Assembly: GCA_002425185.1 (NCBI GenBank)
Contig: DILT01000008.1
Span: 186,001-250,000, forward strand
Direction of reading: 5' to 3'
From: Flammeovirgaceae bacterium UBA5585
GTDB taxonomy: Bacteria; Bacteroidota; Bacteroidia; Cytophagales; Cyclobacteriaceae
DNA length: 64,000 nt
A program made the translations under genes and the position numbers. Positions 47,539-56,250 of the stretch are shown in pieces (within the stretch, counting starts at the first letter, position 1; every line of letters begins with the position of its first letter). Under the pieces are notes generated by a model. The model had not been told where the DNA came from. It saw only the letters and a list, made by a program, of their open reading frames with translations, and searched no databases.

Positions 47539-50175
47539 TCAGTTATCAGAGAAGCGCATGGCGATGCCCGTAGTAACGCCAATCCGAAATCCATAATTAA
47601 GATACTTTCCATCCTGAAAACCAACGGCTGCCTCAAGTCGGAAAACACGTAATATACCATCGATGGAATAACCCACTTCTGTATAATTTTGTGAAGTTGG
47701 TGTGGCCAGGTAGTTGACAAAAATATTTTCGCGTATACCAAACATCCTTACCTCCGGTATGTTTGTCAACAATAATTTTCTGAACTGATAATGAACATTG
47801 GCAGAAAAATATTTATCGGCCGTACTATGCCGGTAGTAATCAAGCAAACGATAACTCCCTACGGGATCGGTGGTAACAAATGGTGTTCGGTTGCCCAAAA
47901 AGTGTTTGTAATCCATAAAGGCCATGCTATCGGTGTTCAGGAACACACCACCCAACAAGGAAAAATGCAACCTTCCGCGCACCCCCACAGGAAGTTCATG
48001 CTTGACACCGGCTTCAACCTGATCGAAATCAATCTTACTCTCAAGAATGCCGGAAATACCTTTTCGGTAAGTTAATAGTAGTGTTGGTGTAGAGCTTTCA
48101 ATTTCGCTCCTCCGACCATTTCGGATTCTGTATTTTAACCACGGCCTTGCGCTTAAATGGATACCGGCTATAACAGCCTGGTGTTCATCAAAGCTGGTGT
48201 TGGGCAATTCATCACTCACAGGAGCATTCGGTGTGTAGCCTTCAATTTTATCGCGGTTAACCCACTTGTAATTGGTGTTATTAAATAATTCACGTCTGGT
48301 TGCCCACGATACTGTGGCTTCAGCGGTAAATTTTGGACTGAACCTTCTCCTGTAGAGCACATCGAGATAGTCACGCTCATAAATCTTCATCAGGTTTTCC
48401 TCCAGAAACAGGGTAGTAAATGTGTTGGTGATGGGCAGTATGGGTTCATCGGGATTGAATTGTTTTACGTACCGGCCACCCTGCACTTCGAACCGGTAAT
48501 TTTTGTTCCGTAACCTGAATGTGAGGTTGCCTGAAAATTTTTCGCGTGCAAAGGCGTAGCGAAACGCAGGCATAATGTTGAGCCTGGTTTTGGTGGTGTC
48601 TTGCAGAATGGTGCCAAAGTTCAACCGGTAAATCAGGGCATAGCCCTCTACCGTGTTGAACCACAACTCCGGGAATTTAATCTCAACGTTAGAGTGCTTC
48701 GACACTTGATAAACATCTCCAACGAGCAAATCCCAAGGCTGAAATCCCTTCTTGTTTTTTTGCGACCGCTTGACCGTATCGCCTTCCTCCTTTTTTCGTT
48801 CTTCAATGGCAAGACTATCCGTTTTACGATAACCCTTTATCTCTTCCAGAGTTAACGGAACGGGTCGTACCAGTGCCCAGTAGGCAGAATCCTTTTTAAA
48901 GGCTCCGCTATCGATTTTAAACGAAGTATTGGAGAGCACCTCCGGTTCTTTGGATTGCTTGATCTCTTCTTTTTCGTACTCCTTTATAATTGACCGCAAT
49001 TCCTTTCGGGTAATTTCCTTATCCGAGACCATACGTTCCTGCAATTGTTGATCCTTCTGACTGTTCCGCTTTACTATCTCCTTTGCTTCATCCTTAAAAA
49101 TCTTTTCATCAATTACTTTCATCTCATCTACCACCAGATCAGGATTCAAGGTAATATTGTAGTCGCTTACCGTAGCCAGGTACTTGTAGACAAACTCAAA
49201 TCCAAAAAATCTTCCACCAATATCAAACTGTTGCGAAACGGGCAGCCAAGCCTGCCCGACTACGCCAGTCAGGCGGGCCTTATCCTCAATAGGCGCGTAT
49301 ACCTGGTTTACGCCAATACGAATACCGAGCTTAGTCGTTTTTAGATCAAGACTATGGATAGCCCACCAATCTTCAACAATGAAAAGTGTACCCTCTACAA
49401 CATTATCGCCACGCGACCGTGGCGTTACTTTTATCTGGCTGACTTCATAATTGCGATCTTTGAAAGTTCCCTGGTACTCAAATTTATAATACCCGAATGC
49501 TGCGGGGGATAATGGCGAAACCGTTTCGGCAATTACCGGCTGATAAAAACTTCCGAAAATAAAAGCATTGGGCGATGTGTTGTTATCCTTTCCATCACTG
49601 CGGATGGAAATTACTTTTTCTTCAAACGTATTCGGACGCGTGTACTTGATTTCACTTACCGATTCGGTAATAAAAACACGATCTTTTTCAATCCCTTCTT
49701 TTTCAAGTGCTTTTTTAGCCAGCCACGGATAGTCTACTAATTTGCCCGTTCCTTTAATGTAAACACGGGCTGAATAGGTATCGAGTTGCTGTGTATGATA
49801 CTTTGCTTTTGAAATTGCCTTACGCATAATGGTATAGGCTGGATCTTCCTTACCGGAAATGGTTACATTCTGCAGCATCACTACCTGCGATTTCATCTCA
49901 ACGTTCAGCATGTGAAATGAACCCCCAACGGAAACGATATGCTGCTGGGTTTCGTAGCCCAGGTATTGATAAACCAAATGGTACGTTCCGGCTGGAAGGG
50001 ATATCTCATAAAAACCATCCTGATTAGAAACGGTGCCGGTTCCGGTTTCCTTAACATAAATAGTTGCATACGGTAACACCGTTCCATCGCTGGCCTTCAC
50101 CGTGCCACGAACCCCGCCTGCCATAACAAGGTAAACGAGAATACAAAAAATCCATGTTAACAGGTAGCGCATCAT
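47539..50175 (-). CDS. DUF5686 outer-membrane protein with carboxypeptidase-like domain
   Basis: An 878-residue envelope protein: signal peptide, carboxypeptidase-like domain (about 22-100, GTVSNQDGFYEISLPAG), then the long DUF5686 region, which ends in a beta-barrel-like part. A 9-residue insert RLTGVVGQA (301-309) splits the otherwise typical DKA-WLPVSQQFDI stretch; it is encoded by a 27-bp palindromic element (49249-49275) also found in nadD next door. Function of DUF5686 proteins is unknown; an outer-membrane role is inferred from the fold. Last gene of the sigma-rpoE/anti-sigma/gmk/nadD run. Confidence 0.87.
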   Translation of the reverse strand: MMRYLLTWIFCILVYLVMAGGVRGTVKASDGTVLPYATIYVKETGTGTVSNQDGFYEISLPAGTYHLVYQYLGYETQQHIVSVGGSFHMLNVEMKSQVVMLQNVTISGKEDPAYTIMRKAISKAKYHTQQLDTYSARVYIKGTGKLVDYPWLAKKALEKEGIEKDRVFITESVSEIKYTRPNTFEEKVISIRSDGKDNNTSPNAFIFGSFYQPVIAETVSPLSPAAFGYYKFEYQGTFKDRNYEVSQIKVTPRSRGDNVVEGTLFIVEDWWAIHSLDLKTTKLGIRIGVNQVYAPIEDKARLTGVVGQAWLPVSQQFDIGGRFFGFEFVYKYLATVSDYNITLNPDLVVDEMKVIDEKIFKDEAKEIVKRNSQKDQQLQERMVSDKEITRKELRSIIKEYEKEEIKQSKEPEVLSNTSFKIDSGAFKKDSAYWALVRPVPLTLEEIKGYRKTDSLAIEERKKEEGDTVKRSQKNKKGFQPWDLLVGDVYQVSKHSNVEIKFPELWFNTVEGYALIYRLNFGTILQDTTKTRLNIMPAFRYAFAREKFSGNLTFRLRNKNYRFEVQGGRYVKQFNPDEPILPITNTFTTLFLEENLMKIYERDYLDVLYRRRFSPKFTAEATVSWATRRELFNNTNYKWVNRDKIEGYTPNAPVSDELPNTSFDEHQAVIAGIHLSARPWLKYRIRNGRRSEIESSTPTLLLTYRKGISGILESKIDFDQVEAGVKHELPVGVRGRLHFSLLGGVFLNTDSMAFMDYKHFLGNRTPFVTTDPVGSYRLLDYYRHSTADKYFSANVHYQFRKLLLTNIPEVRMFGIRENIFVNYLATPTSQNYTEVGYSIDGILRVFRLEAAVGFQDGKYLNYGFRIGVTTGIAMRFSDN
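49249..49275 (-). repeat. Protein-coding palindromic insert, copy in DUF5686 gene
   Basis: Minus-strand 27-mer starting CGCCTGAC, centre TGGCGTA, ending GTCGGGCAGGCT, in frame as RLTGVVGQA. The arms pair imperfectly (9 of 11). It matches the nadD copy at 23 of 27 positions; all four differences are C/T changes, three of them silent. Confidence 0.85.
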
Positions 50176-50245
50176 TCAGGCTTGGGGATTCAAGTTACGA
50201 TTGACCTCGTGTACAGACGATGATAATAATCATTTCGTTGCCTGA

Positions 50246-50845
50246 TTATTGATAAAACTTTTTTGCTCGGATAATAGCCTCAACAGCATCCGGAACAAGG
50301 TAACGTACCGATTGGTTTTTTCTTATGCAATTTCGGATAAACGTAGCTGAAATATCCATCATGGGTGCTTCTACCAGTTTTACGTTGGGATGACGATTAA
50401 GTTCAGTACTTGTTACATTTGGTCGGGCCTGCCCGACTGCACCGGTCAGGCGGGGGTAAACATACAAGCCATAATCCTCCAGTATACGCTCATAATTTTT
50501 CCATTTGGTGAAGTTGGCCAGGTTATCTTCACCCATAATCACTTTAAACTGTTTATCGGGATGTTTTTCCGATAAGTGAACAAGTGTATGAATGGTATAA
50601 TTTGGTTTGGGTAAATGAAACTCTACATCGGAAACTTCGAGTTTGTAGTTTTCATAGACGGCCGCCCGAACCATATCAAACCGATCGAAATCATGAAGCA
50701 GGCCTTTGCTTTGTTTATGCGGATTGTGGGGCGTAACCACAAACCAGACTTTCTCCAAATCTGTGGTTTCCACCATAATATTGGCAATAATCATATGCCC
50801 GGTATGAATGGGATTGAATGAGCCGAAAAAGAGACCAATTTTCAC
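50246..50845 (-). CDS. nadD: Nicotinate-nucleotide adenylyltransferase NadD, with 9-residue insert
   Basis: NadD adenylates nicotinate mononucleotide in NAD synthesis. The 199-residue protein shows GLFFGSFNPIHTGHMIIA (nucleotide-binding HxGH-like motif at 15-18), IMGEDNLANFTKWKNYERIL and DISATFIRNCIRKNQSVRYLVPDAV (the ISxTxxR signature). Between YP (130-131) and RPN (141-143) lie nine extra residues, RLTGAVGQA (132-140), encoded by the palindromic element at 50426-50452. Related proteins in this order run directly from YPR to the next residues. The insert falls on a surface-loop region and the active-site motifs remain. Confidence 0.93.
   Translation of the reverse strand: MKIGLFFGSFNPIHTGHMIIANIMVETTDLEKVWFVVTPHNPHKQSKGLLHDFDRFDMVRAAVYENYKLEVSDVEFHLPKPNYTIHTLVHLSEKHPDKQFKVIMGEDNLANFTKWKNYERILEDYGLYVYPRLTGAVGQARPNVTSTELNRHPNVKLVEAPMMDISATFIRNCIRKNQSVRYLVPDAVEAIIRAKKFYQ
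50426..50452 (-). repeat. Protein-coding palindromic insert, copy in nadD
   Basis: Minus-strand 27-mer starting CGCCTGAC, centre CGGTGCA, ending GTCGGGCAGGCC, in frame as RLTGAVGQA. On the flank a second perfect palindrome, GTCGGGC-CT-GCCCGAC (50422-50437), overlaps its end. Near-identical to the copy at 49249-49275. Confidence 0.85.
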
Positions 50846-50860
50846 CCTTTACTGTTTGAT

Positions 50861-51430
50861 TTACCGGACCTTAAACTCATTGTACAAGCGCTGTGCTTCC
50901 GCTAACGATTTTTCCAGGTTTTCATTTACCAGCACTACATCAAACTTATCTGCAAAGGTCATTTCAAACTTGGCTTTGAATAACCGCTGCGACAAACTTG
51001 CATGCGACTCCGTTCCTCTGCCAACCAGGCGCTGTTCCAGAATTTCAAGGGAAGGCACCTTTACAAAAATGGCCAGCGCATTTTCCCCGAAATATTTTTT
51101 CAAAGCCAGGCCGCCCTTTACGTCAACATCAAAAATTACATTTTTACCTTCATTCCAGATTCGCTGAATCTCAGACTTTAGCGTGCCGTAATAGTTACCT
51201 TCATAAACTTCTTCCCACTCAATAAACTCATCGTTGTCAATTTTCTTTTTAAACTCTTCAGGCGAAAGAAAATAATAATCCTTTCCATCCTGTTCTTTCC
51301 TTCCTCGCTTATCGCGGGTAGAGGCAGAAATAGAAAAACCCAGGTCATGGTTATTCTCAAGTAAGTGCTTAACAATAGTAGTTTTTCCAGAGCCGGAAGG
51401 TGCGCTGAAAATAATTGCTTTACCGGCCAT
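50861..51430 (-). CDS. gmk: Guanylate kinase
   Basis: Gmk converts GMP to GDP. The 189-residue protein has the P-loop SAPSGSGKTT (9-18), the GMP-binding STRDKRGRKEQDGKDYYFLS stretch, EGNYYGTLKSEI, and the lid VGRGTES. Length is normal. Its ATG overlaps the last base of the anti-sigma gene, and nadD follows after 15 bp, so gmk and nadD appear to be in a shared transcript with the sigma/anti-sigma pair. Confidence 0.96.
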   Translation of the reverse strand: MAGKAIIFSAPSGSGKTTIVKHLLENNHDLGFSISASTRDKRGRKEQDGKDYYFLSPEEFKKKIDNDEFIEWEEVYEGNYYGTLKSEIQRIWNEGKNVIFDVDVKGGLALKKYFGENALAIFVKVPSLEILEQRLVGRGTESHASLSQRLFKAKFEMTFADKFDVVLVNENLEKSLAEAQRLYNEFKVR

Positions 51431-51693
51431 TAATGAGGTGTGTTTTGACTGATCTGTGCTTTAATTTTTTCAATTAAGTGCGGGGGTGCTCCATGGCCAT
51501 TGCACTTTGATTTGATGAGCATCTTTAATGCTGTTTCAAGGTGATAAGTTTTATAGCACGGCATGCACTCATCCATATGCGTGGTGAATTCCTGTTGTTG
51601 CTCCGGTGAGGCATCACCATCCAAAATCAGTTGAAGCATTTCCATACAGGAAAGTTTTTTTCCGGGCTTTGAAGGGTGGGTAGAGTCAGGCAT
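51430..51693 (-). CDS. Zinc-finger anti-sigma factor
   Basis: An 87-residue soluble protein with the ZAS motif H-x3-C-x2-C: THMDECMPCYKTY (near residues 39-46), plus a second upstream Cys (LSCMEML). There is no membrane segment, so it acts in the cytoplasm. It lies 4 bp after the ECF sigma gene and overlaps the gmk start by one base. It probably binds and inhibits that sigma factor; a redox- or zinc-driven release is known for other ZAS proteins but not shown here. Confidence 0.85.
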   Translation of the reverse strand: MPDSTHPSKPGKKLSCMEMLQLILDGDASPEQQQEFTTHMDECMPCYKTYHLETALKMLIKSKCNGHGAPPHLIEKIKAQISQNTPH

Positions 51694-51697
51694 AGGC

Positions 51698-52282
51698 TTA
51701 GGTATTTTTATATCCCATTTGTTTGGCGTAATCGCTTAGTTTTTCTTTCAGCAGGTTGCGCGCCCTGTGCAAACGGCTGCGTACCGTACCGATAGGTATA
51801 TCTAAAATTTTTGCCATTTCTTCATACTTAAAACCTTCCAGGTCGCAAAGAATAATCACGGTGCGAAAATCAACATCCAATGAATTTAATGCATTGGATA
51901 TCTCATCGCCAATCATATCCTGCAACGACTCTACGCGTAAATCAGGTGTAATCTGCCGGTCAACATCGTCAGAGTTGTAATATGTCTCTACATCCTGATA
52001 ATCGACTTTAGCCGGTTCTTTGCTCTTCTTCCGGTAGTCGTTAATAAAGCTGTTCTTCAAAATCCGAAACAGCCAGGCCTTGGCATTAGTTCCTTTTTCA
52101 AACGAATGAATGAAACGGAAAGCCTTCAGGTAGGTATCCTGCACCAGGTCATTCGCATCATCTTCATCAAAGGTGAGGCGATAGGCGAAGTTGTACATGG
52201 AGTTAATATGAGGCATAAACTCGTCATGAAAAACCTGCAATTTTTCTGCTTCCGTATAGTTTTGCCGTATTTCTTCTTCCAT
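51698..52282 (-). CDS. ECF sigma factor (RpoE-like)
   Basis: A 194-residue ECF factor: region 2 with FAYRLTFDEDDANDLVQDTYLKAFRFI and KAWLFRILKNSFINDYRK, region 4 with LDVDFRTVIILCDLEGFKYEEMAKILDIPIGTVRSRLHRARNLL. The ATG at 52282 (MEEEIRQN) is taken; the frame is open to 52300. The next gene is its soluble ZAS anti-sigma. The same transcript then runs into gmk, nadD and DUF5686, so envelope or nucleotide functions may be linked to stress. Confidence 0.92.
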   Translation of the reverse strand: MEEEIRQNYTEAEKLQVFHDEFMPHINSMYNFAYRLTFDEDDANDLVQDTYLKAFRFIHSFEKGTNAKAWLFRILKNSFINDYRKKSKEPAKVDYQDVETYYNSDDVDRQITPDLRVESLQDMIGDEISNALNSLDVDFRTVIILCDLEGFKYEEMAKILDIPIGTVRSRLHRARNLLKEKLSDYAKQMGYKNT

Positions 52283-52331
52283 GGATTCCAAAAGTAACAA
52301 ATCGTTGTTTAGACAAAAAATAAATAAAAAT

Positions 52332-52360
52332 AAAGTCGTTGCGGGCTACGCAACGACTTT
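52332..52360 (-). terminator. Hairpin terminator of the VWA gene
   Basis: An 11-bp perfect stem: AAAGTCGTTGC (52332-52342) and GCAACGACTTT (52350-52360), 7-nt loop. It lies just after the VWA gene stop (minus) and before the sigma gene start. On the minus strand the stem is followed by ATTTTTATTTATTT. Confidence 0.9.
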
Positions 52361-52382
52361 GTCTCCACCGTAGTGTGCTGGA

Positions 52383-54227
52383 CTAGCGTTTTGCTACTAC
52401 CCCGCCAAACGACTTCACCATATTGATGAACTCAATCCGGTAACCATCCTTATCCTGACCGCGGGCACCTTGTGCCAATTGAGCTACATCGTCATACGAA
52501 TATGATTTTATGTATTCCGATTCACGCAACAACATACCAAATGCTGCTACTGAAGCTGACCATCTGAAATTGTCGGAAGTTTGTTCAAGCGCTATCTGGT
52601 TATCGATCATCGGATGAACAATCAGCTTGCTGGTTTCACCATCGGGTTGCTTATAACGAAACTTCACCGTCATCAACTCCTTTGACTTCGAAGCGGAAGG
52701 ATCAATTTTGGTTGTCTGATATTTCAGTGGATCGATTGTAAAAAACTCACTATCCACGCCCACCGGAATAATTTCATACAAAGCCGTTACGGTATGACCT
52801 GAACCTAAATCACCGGCATCTTTCTTATCGTTGTTGAAGTCTTCATTCTTCAGCAGGCGATTTTCATAGCCGATCAACCGATAGGCCTTTACTTTGGCAG
52901 GATTAAACTCGACCTGCAGCTTCACATCTTTAGCGATGGTGAACAGCGTTCCACCGAATTCATTCACCAACACTTTCTTGGCTTCCGTAAGGTTATCGAT
53001 GTAGGCATAATTACCGTTGCCCTTCATCGACAATGTTTTCATTTTAGAGTCTTTATAGTTGCCCATGCCATACCCAAGTATCGTGAGGAATACACCACCC
53101 TGCTTTTCCTTTTCAATCAGTTGTTCCATAGCCGCATTACTGGATTCACCTATATTGAAATCACCATCGGTAGCTAAAATTACCCTATTGTTTCCGCCTT
53201 GCTTAAAATGCTTGTGTGCCATAGCGTAGGCTAGTTTAATACCTGCGCCACCTGCGGTTGATCCACCGGCTTCAAGCCTGTCGAGTGCTTCAATTATTTT
53301 TTTCTTTTCATTACCCGATGTTGGTTCAAGTACAACTCCGGCTGCGCCCGCATACACAACAATGGATACATAATCTTGAGGGCGAAGTTCATTCACTAAC
53401 ATTTTAAATGAAGATTTTAACAACGGAAGTTTATTAGGCTCGTCCATGGAGCCCGAAACATCGATCAGGAATACCAGATTCGATGCCGGTAGATTTTCTG
53501 TTGCAATGCGCTTGCCCTGCAACCCAATATGCACCAGCTTATGTTGCTTATTCCATGGTGCTGATGAAATTTCGGTAATGATATTGAATGGATGCTCATT
53601 CTTCGGCTGATTGTAATCATAGTCGAAATAGTTTATCAACTCCTCAATGCGCACAGCATCTTTAGGCGGGCGTTGCCCATTGTTCAGAAATCTGCGCATG
53701 TTACTATAGGAAGCCGCATCTACATCAATCGAAAAGGTGGAAAGCGGATTACGTAATGCATCGTGAAAGATGTTTTCATTTATACCATCATACTCTTCCG
53801 TATTCCAATCCGGTTTATGGTAATCACTTGGCGCATACGTTATAGGTGAAGCATATTCAGCTGCCACACCACTCTTTTCAACACGTTTATGCCGGCTATA
53901 ACCGGTTACTACAACCTCACTAAGTTCAGCAACCTCAACAGCCAACTGCACGTCAATAACACTTCGCGTACCTGTTTTCACTTCCTGCGTAACAAATCCA
54001 ATAAAAGAAAAAACAAGGGTACCACCCCCTGCCGGAACCTGAATGGAGTATCTTCCGTGCACATCCGTTAGTACACCTGATTTGTTTCCCTTCACCAGTA
54101 CATTTACTCCGGCCATCGGACTACCATCTTCTGCCGAGGTAACCCTTCCGGTAACAACCCGTTCCTGCAGATTAAATCCCATGCTGGTAAACAGCAGGGT
54201 ACTTAAAATCATAAATTGCGTTTTCAT
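52383..54227 (-). CDS. VWA-domain protein with carboxypeptidase-like and SusC-type motif
   Basis: A 614-residue secreted protein. Signal peptide (MKTQFMILSTLLFTSMGFN), carboxypeptidase-like domain (about 25-95, SAEDGSPMAGVNVLVKGNKSG), a LSEVVVTGY motif as in SusC/RagA receptors, then a YfbK-type von Willebrand domain with MIDAS DVSGSMDEPNK and NRVILATDGDFNIG, and a DUF3520-like C-terminal domain (YRIEFINMVKSFGG). VWA proteins bind partners through a metal ion. The LSEVVVTGY sequence is odd outside receptors and recurs in the divergent TonB-fusion gene. The start at 54227 avoids a non-signal leader in the longer frame. Confidence 0.88.
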   Translation of the reverse strand: MKTQFMILSTLLFTSMGFNLQERVVTGRVTSAEDGSPMAGVNVLVKGNKSGVLTDVHGRYSIQVPAGGGTLVFSFIGFVTQEVKTGTRSVIDVQLAVEVAELSEVVVTGYSRHKRVEKSGVAAEYASPITYAPSDYHKPDWNTEEYDGINENIFHDALRNPLSTFSIDVDAASYSNMRRFLNNGQRPPKDAVRIEELINYFDYDYNQPKNEHPFNIITEISSAPWNKQHKLVHIGLQGKRIATENLPASNLVFLIDVSGSMDEPNKLPLLKSSFKMLVNELRPQDYVSIVVYAGAAGVVLEPTSGNEKKKIIEALDRLEAGGSTAGGAGIKLAYAMAHKHFKQGGNNRVILATDGDFNIGESSNAAMEQLIEKEKQGGVFLTILGYGMGNYKDSKMKTLSMKGNGNYAYIDNLTEAKKVLVNEFGGTLFTIAKDVKLQVEFNPAKVKAYRLIGYENRLLKNEDFNNDKKDAGDLGSGHTVTALYEIIPVGVDSEFFTIDPLKYQTTKIDPSASKSKELMTVKFRYKQPDGETSKLIVHPMIDNQIALEQTSDNFRWSASVAAFGMLLRESEYIKSYSYDDVAQLAQGARGQDKDGYRIEFINMVKSFGGVVAKR

Positions 54228-54314
54228 GTTTGTTTTGTTTGGTTTACGGTGATGAGATGCAGCCTCTCCATGTATTCCATAAACCAATCGGAATAATTTT
54301 TACTATCTTAAAAA

Positions 54315-54878
54315 ATGCTTTTTAACAAGCCCCTAGCTGAAGTCACTGACCAGGACCTGCTGCAGCGGTACCAGAAAACCGGTGATATGGAGGTGTTGGG
54401 CTTTTTATATACCCGGTATACCTCATTGGTATATGGTGTTTGCCTGAAATACCTGAAAGACCGTGATGAAGCCAAGGATGCGGTTATGAATGTGTTTGAA
54501 AAACTTATCACCACCTTGCTGGAACATGACATCGCGCACTTTAAAAGCTGGTTGTATGTTACTGCACGTAATCATTGCCTCATGTATTTGCGGGCCAACA
54601 AAAACAAACAAACGGAAGAATTATCACCATTTCTTATGGAATCGGATGGTATTGCGCATCAGGAAGATGCAACTGATTTGGAGGGAAATCTTGTTAAATT
54701 GGAAAAGTGCATCGAAAAACTGGCCCATGAACAACAACGCTGTGTGCGGTTATTCTTTTTACACCAGAAATGCTACCAGGAAATTGGTGTAGAGACAGGT
54801 TTTGATTTGAAAAAGGTGAAAAGCTACATCCAAAACGGAAAGCGGAATTTGAAGATTTGCCTTGAGCGCCATGACTGA
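54315..54878 (+). CDS. ECF-type sigma factor
   Basis: A 187-residue sigma-70 family factor: region 2 (YQKTGDMEVLGFLYTRYTSLVYGVCLKYLKDRDEAKDAVMNVFEKL, SWLYVTARNHCLMYLR) and a region-4-like HTH (LAHEQQRCVRLFFLHQKCYQEIGVETGFDLKKVKSYIQNGKRNL). It starts 88 bp from the divergent VWA gene. Its end overlaps the next gene by 8 bp; that gene starts with an anti-sigma-like domain, making a sigma/anti-sigma unit fused to a TonB-like transducer. Confidence 0.9.
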   Translation: MLFNKPLAEVTDQDLLQRYQKTGDMEVLGFLYTRYTSLVYGVCLKYLKDRDEAKDAVMNVFEKLITTLLEHDIAHFKSWLYVTARNHCLMYLRANKNKQTEELSPFLMESDGIAHQEDATDLEGNLVKLEKCIEKLAHEQQRCVRLFFLHQKCYQEIGVETGFDLKKVKSYIQNGKRNLKICLERHD

Positions 54879-56250
54879 TTATACAAACGATATTGCGCGC
54901 TACCTGAGGGGAGCCATGAGTGCTGCCGAACGGCATGCTTTTGAGAAGAAGGTTTTGGCTGACCCGTTTTTGGCCGAGGCGCTGGAGGGCGCAGAGCAAC
55001 TTCACGCAGCCGATTTTGTTGAAGATGTTCAGGCACTGAATGAAAAAATAAAGCAAGCTGATTTTGTTGAGAAGGATATAGTTTTTGCACCGGCAGCAAG
55101 CAAAACCGCTGCTGCCCTACGCGAAAAAAGAGCCGAAATACAAATTGCGCCTAAACCTGATCGATGGGTTTGGCCAAGAAGAATTGCGGCCGGACTAGTT
55201 ATTCTTTTGATTTCGGGCTATTTCATTTGGCAGGCCATCCATTCGGTAGAAAGTCCTTCAACACTAGCGCTTGAAGAAACACCCTCAGGCCAGGTTCCGG
55301 CTGGAGAAGAAGATTCAGTAATTGTTCCCGCTGAAGATCATTACAAAAAAGATGAACCCGTAGAAAATTCGAGAGAGATTACACAACCGCGATCAACGCC
55401 AGAAGTCTCAACAAAGTCAAAATCCGAAAAAGAAACCATAGCTAAAAAAGCTGACCTGGACGATGAGCTTAAAGAGCAACCCATCGTTGCCGAAGTTAAG
55501 CCTGTGGATAGTGCGCCAAAACTTGAGATACAAACAGAAGAATTAGCGGCCGAAAAAGAAACACTTGCTGCCGTTGCCAAGAAAGATGCTGCTGAACGAA
55601 AGAAGCAGGAAGTAAACCGTGCCGCTGGTGCACCCTCACTTTCTTATGTTTCCAATGTTATTCACGGCCGCGTAACCTCCAAAGAAGATGGCTCACCTTT
55701 ACCGGGTGTGAATGTTATCCTCAAAGGATCGAACCGTGGTACAGTTACCGATATTGATGGAAACTATCAGATTGAATCCACGGTATCCAATCCAACGCTT
55801 ACGTACTCGTTTATCGGGTTGCAGTCCACAGAAGTTAGTGCTGCTGACCGAAAGGAGGTTAATGTTTCGATGAGCCCTGATGCCACTCAACTTAGTGAAG
55901 TAGTTGTTACGGGATATGGAATATCGAACAGTGAACCCTATACTCCAACGGTTGACCTGGCCCATCCGGAAAACGGAAATCGTGCCTACCAGCAATACCT
56001 TGAGAAAAACATACACTACCCTGAGGAAGCAAAAATCAACAAAGTTCAGGGGCGCGTAACCGTTGAGTTTTATGTAGAACCAAATGGCAACTTAACAGAA
56101 TTCAAAATTGTAAAGGGAATTGGTTCGGGTTGCGATGAGGAACTTATCCGCCTGATCAAGGAAGGGCCAAAATGGATTCCTACCAAAAAAGACAATACAC
56201 CCATACGCGACAAAGCGCGTGTTCGCTTAAAATTTGATTTACCAAAATGA
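54871..56250 (+). CDS. Anti-sigma-like membrane protein fused to carboxypeptidase-like and TonB C-terminal domains
   Basis: A 459-residue protein in four parts: a cytoplasmic N-terminal region (MTDYTNDIARYLRGAMSAAERHAFEKK, zinc-less anti-sigma style), one membrane helix (about 104-121), a long Glu/Lys/Pro-rich periplasmic stretch (about 125-250), a carboxypeptidase-like domain (about 262-345) ending in LSEVVVTGYG, and a TonB C-terminal domain (about 375-459, GRVTVEFYVEPNGNLTEFKIVKGIGSGCDEELIRL). Overlaps the sigma gene by 8 bp. The layout suggests a direct line from an envelope or receptor signal to the sigma factor. The ATG at 54871 fits; 54862 adds three residues. Confidence 0.85.
   Translation: MTDYTNDIARYLRGAMSAAERHAFEKKVLADPFLAEALEGAEQLHAADFVEDVQALNEKIKQADFVEKDIVFAPAASKTAAALREKRAEIQIAPKPDRWVWPRRIAAGLVILLISGYFIWQAIHSVESPSTLALEETPSGQVPAGEEDSVIVPAEDHYKKDEPVENSREITQPRSTPEVSTKSKSEKETIAKKADLDDELKEQPIVAEVKPVDSAPKLEIQTEELAAEKETLAAVAKKDAAERKKQEVNRAAGAPSLSYVSNVIHGRVTSKEDGSPLPGVNVILKGSNRGTVTDIDGNYQIESTVSNPTLTYSFIGLQSTEVSAADRKEVNVSMSPDATQLSEVVVTGYGISNSEPYTPTVDLAHPENGNRAYQQYLEKNIHYPEEAKINKVQGRVTVEFYVEPNGNLTEFKIVKGIGSGCDEELIRLIKEGPKWIPTKKDNTPIRDKARVRLKFDLPK

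Noticed and set aside
53671..53700. A GGCGGGC word in the VWA gene as a third copy of the RLTG palindromic insert
   Set aside because: It encodes part of a normal stretch (RPPKDAVR) and does not match the 27-mer beyond a few bases.
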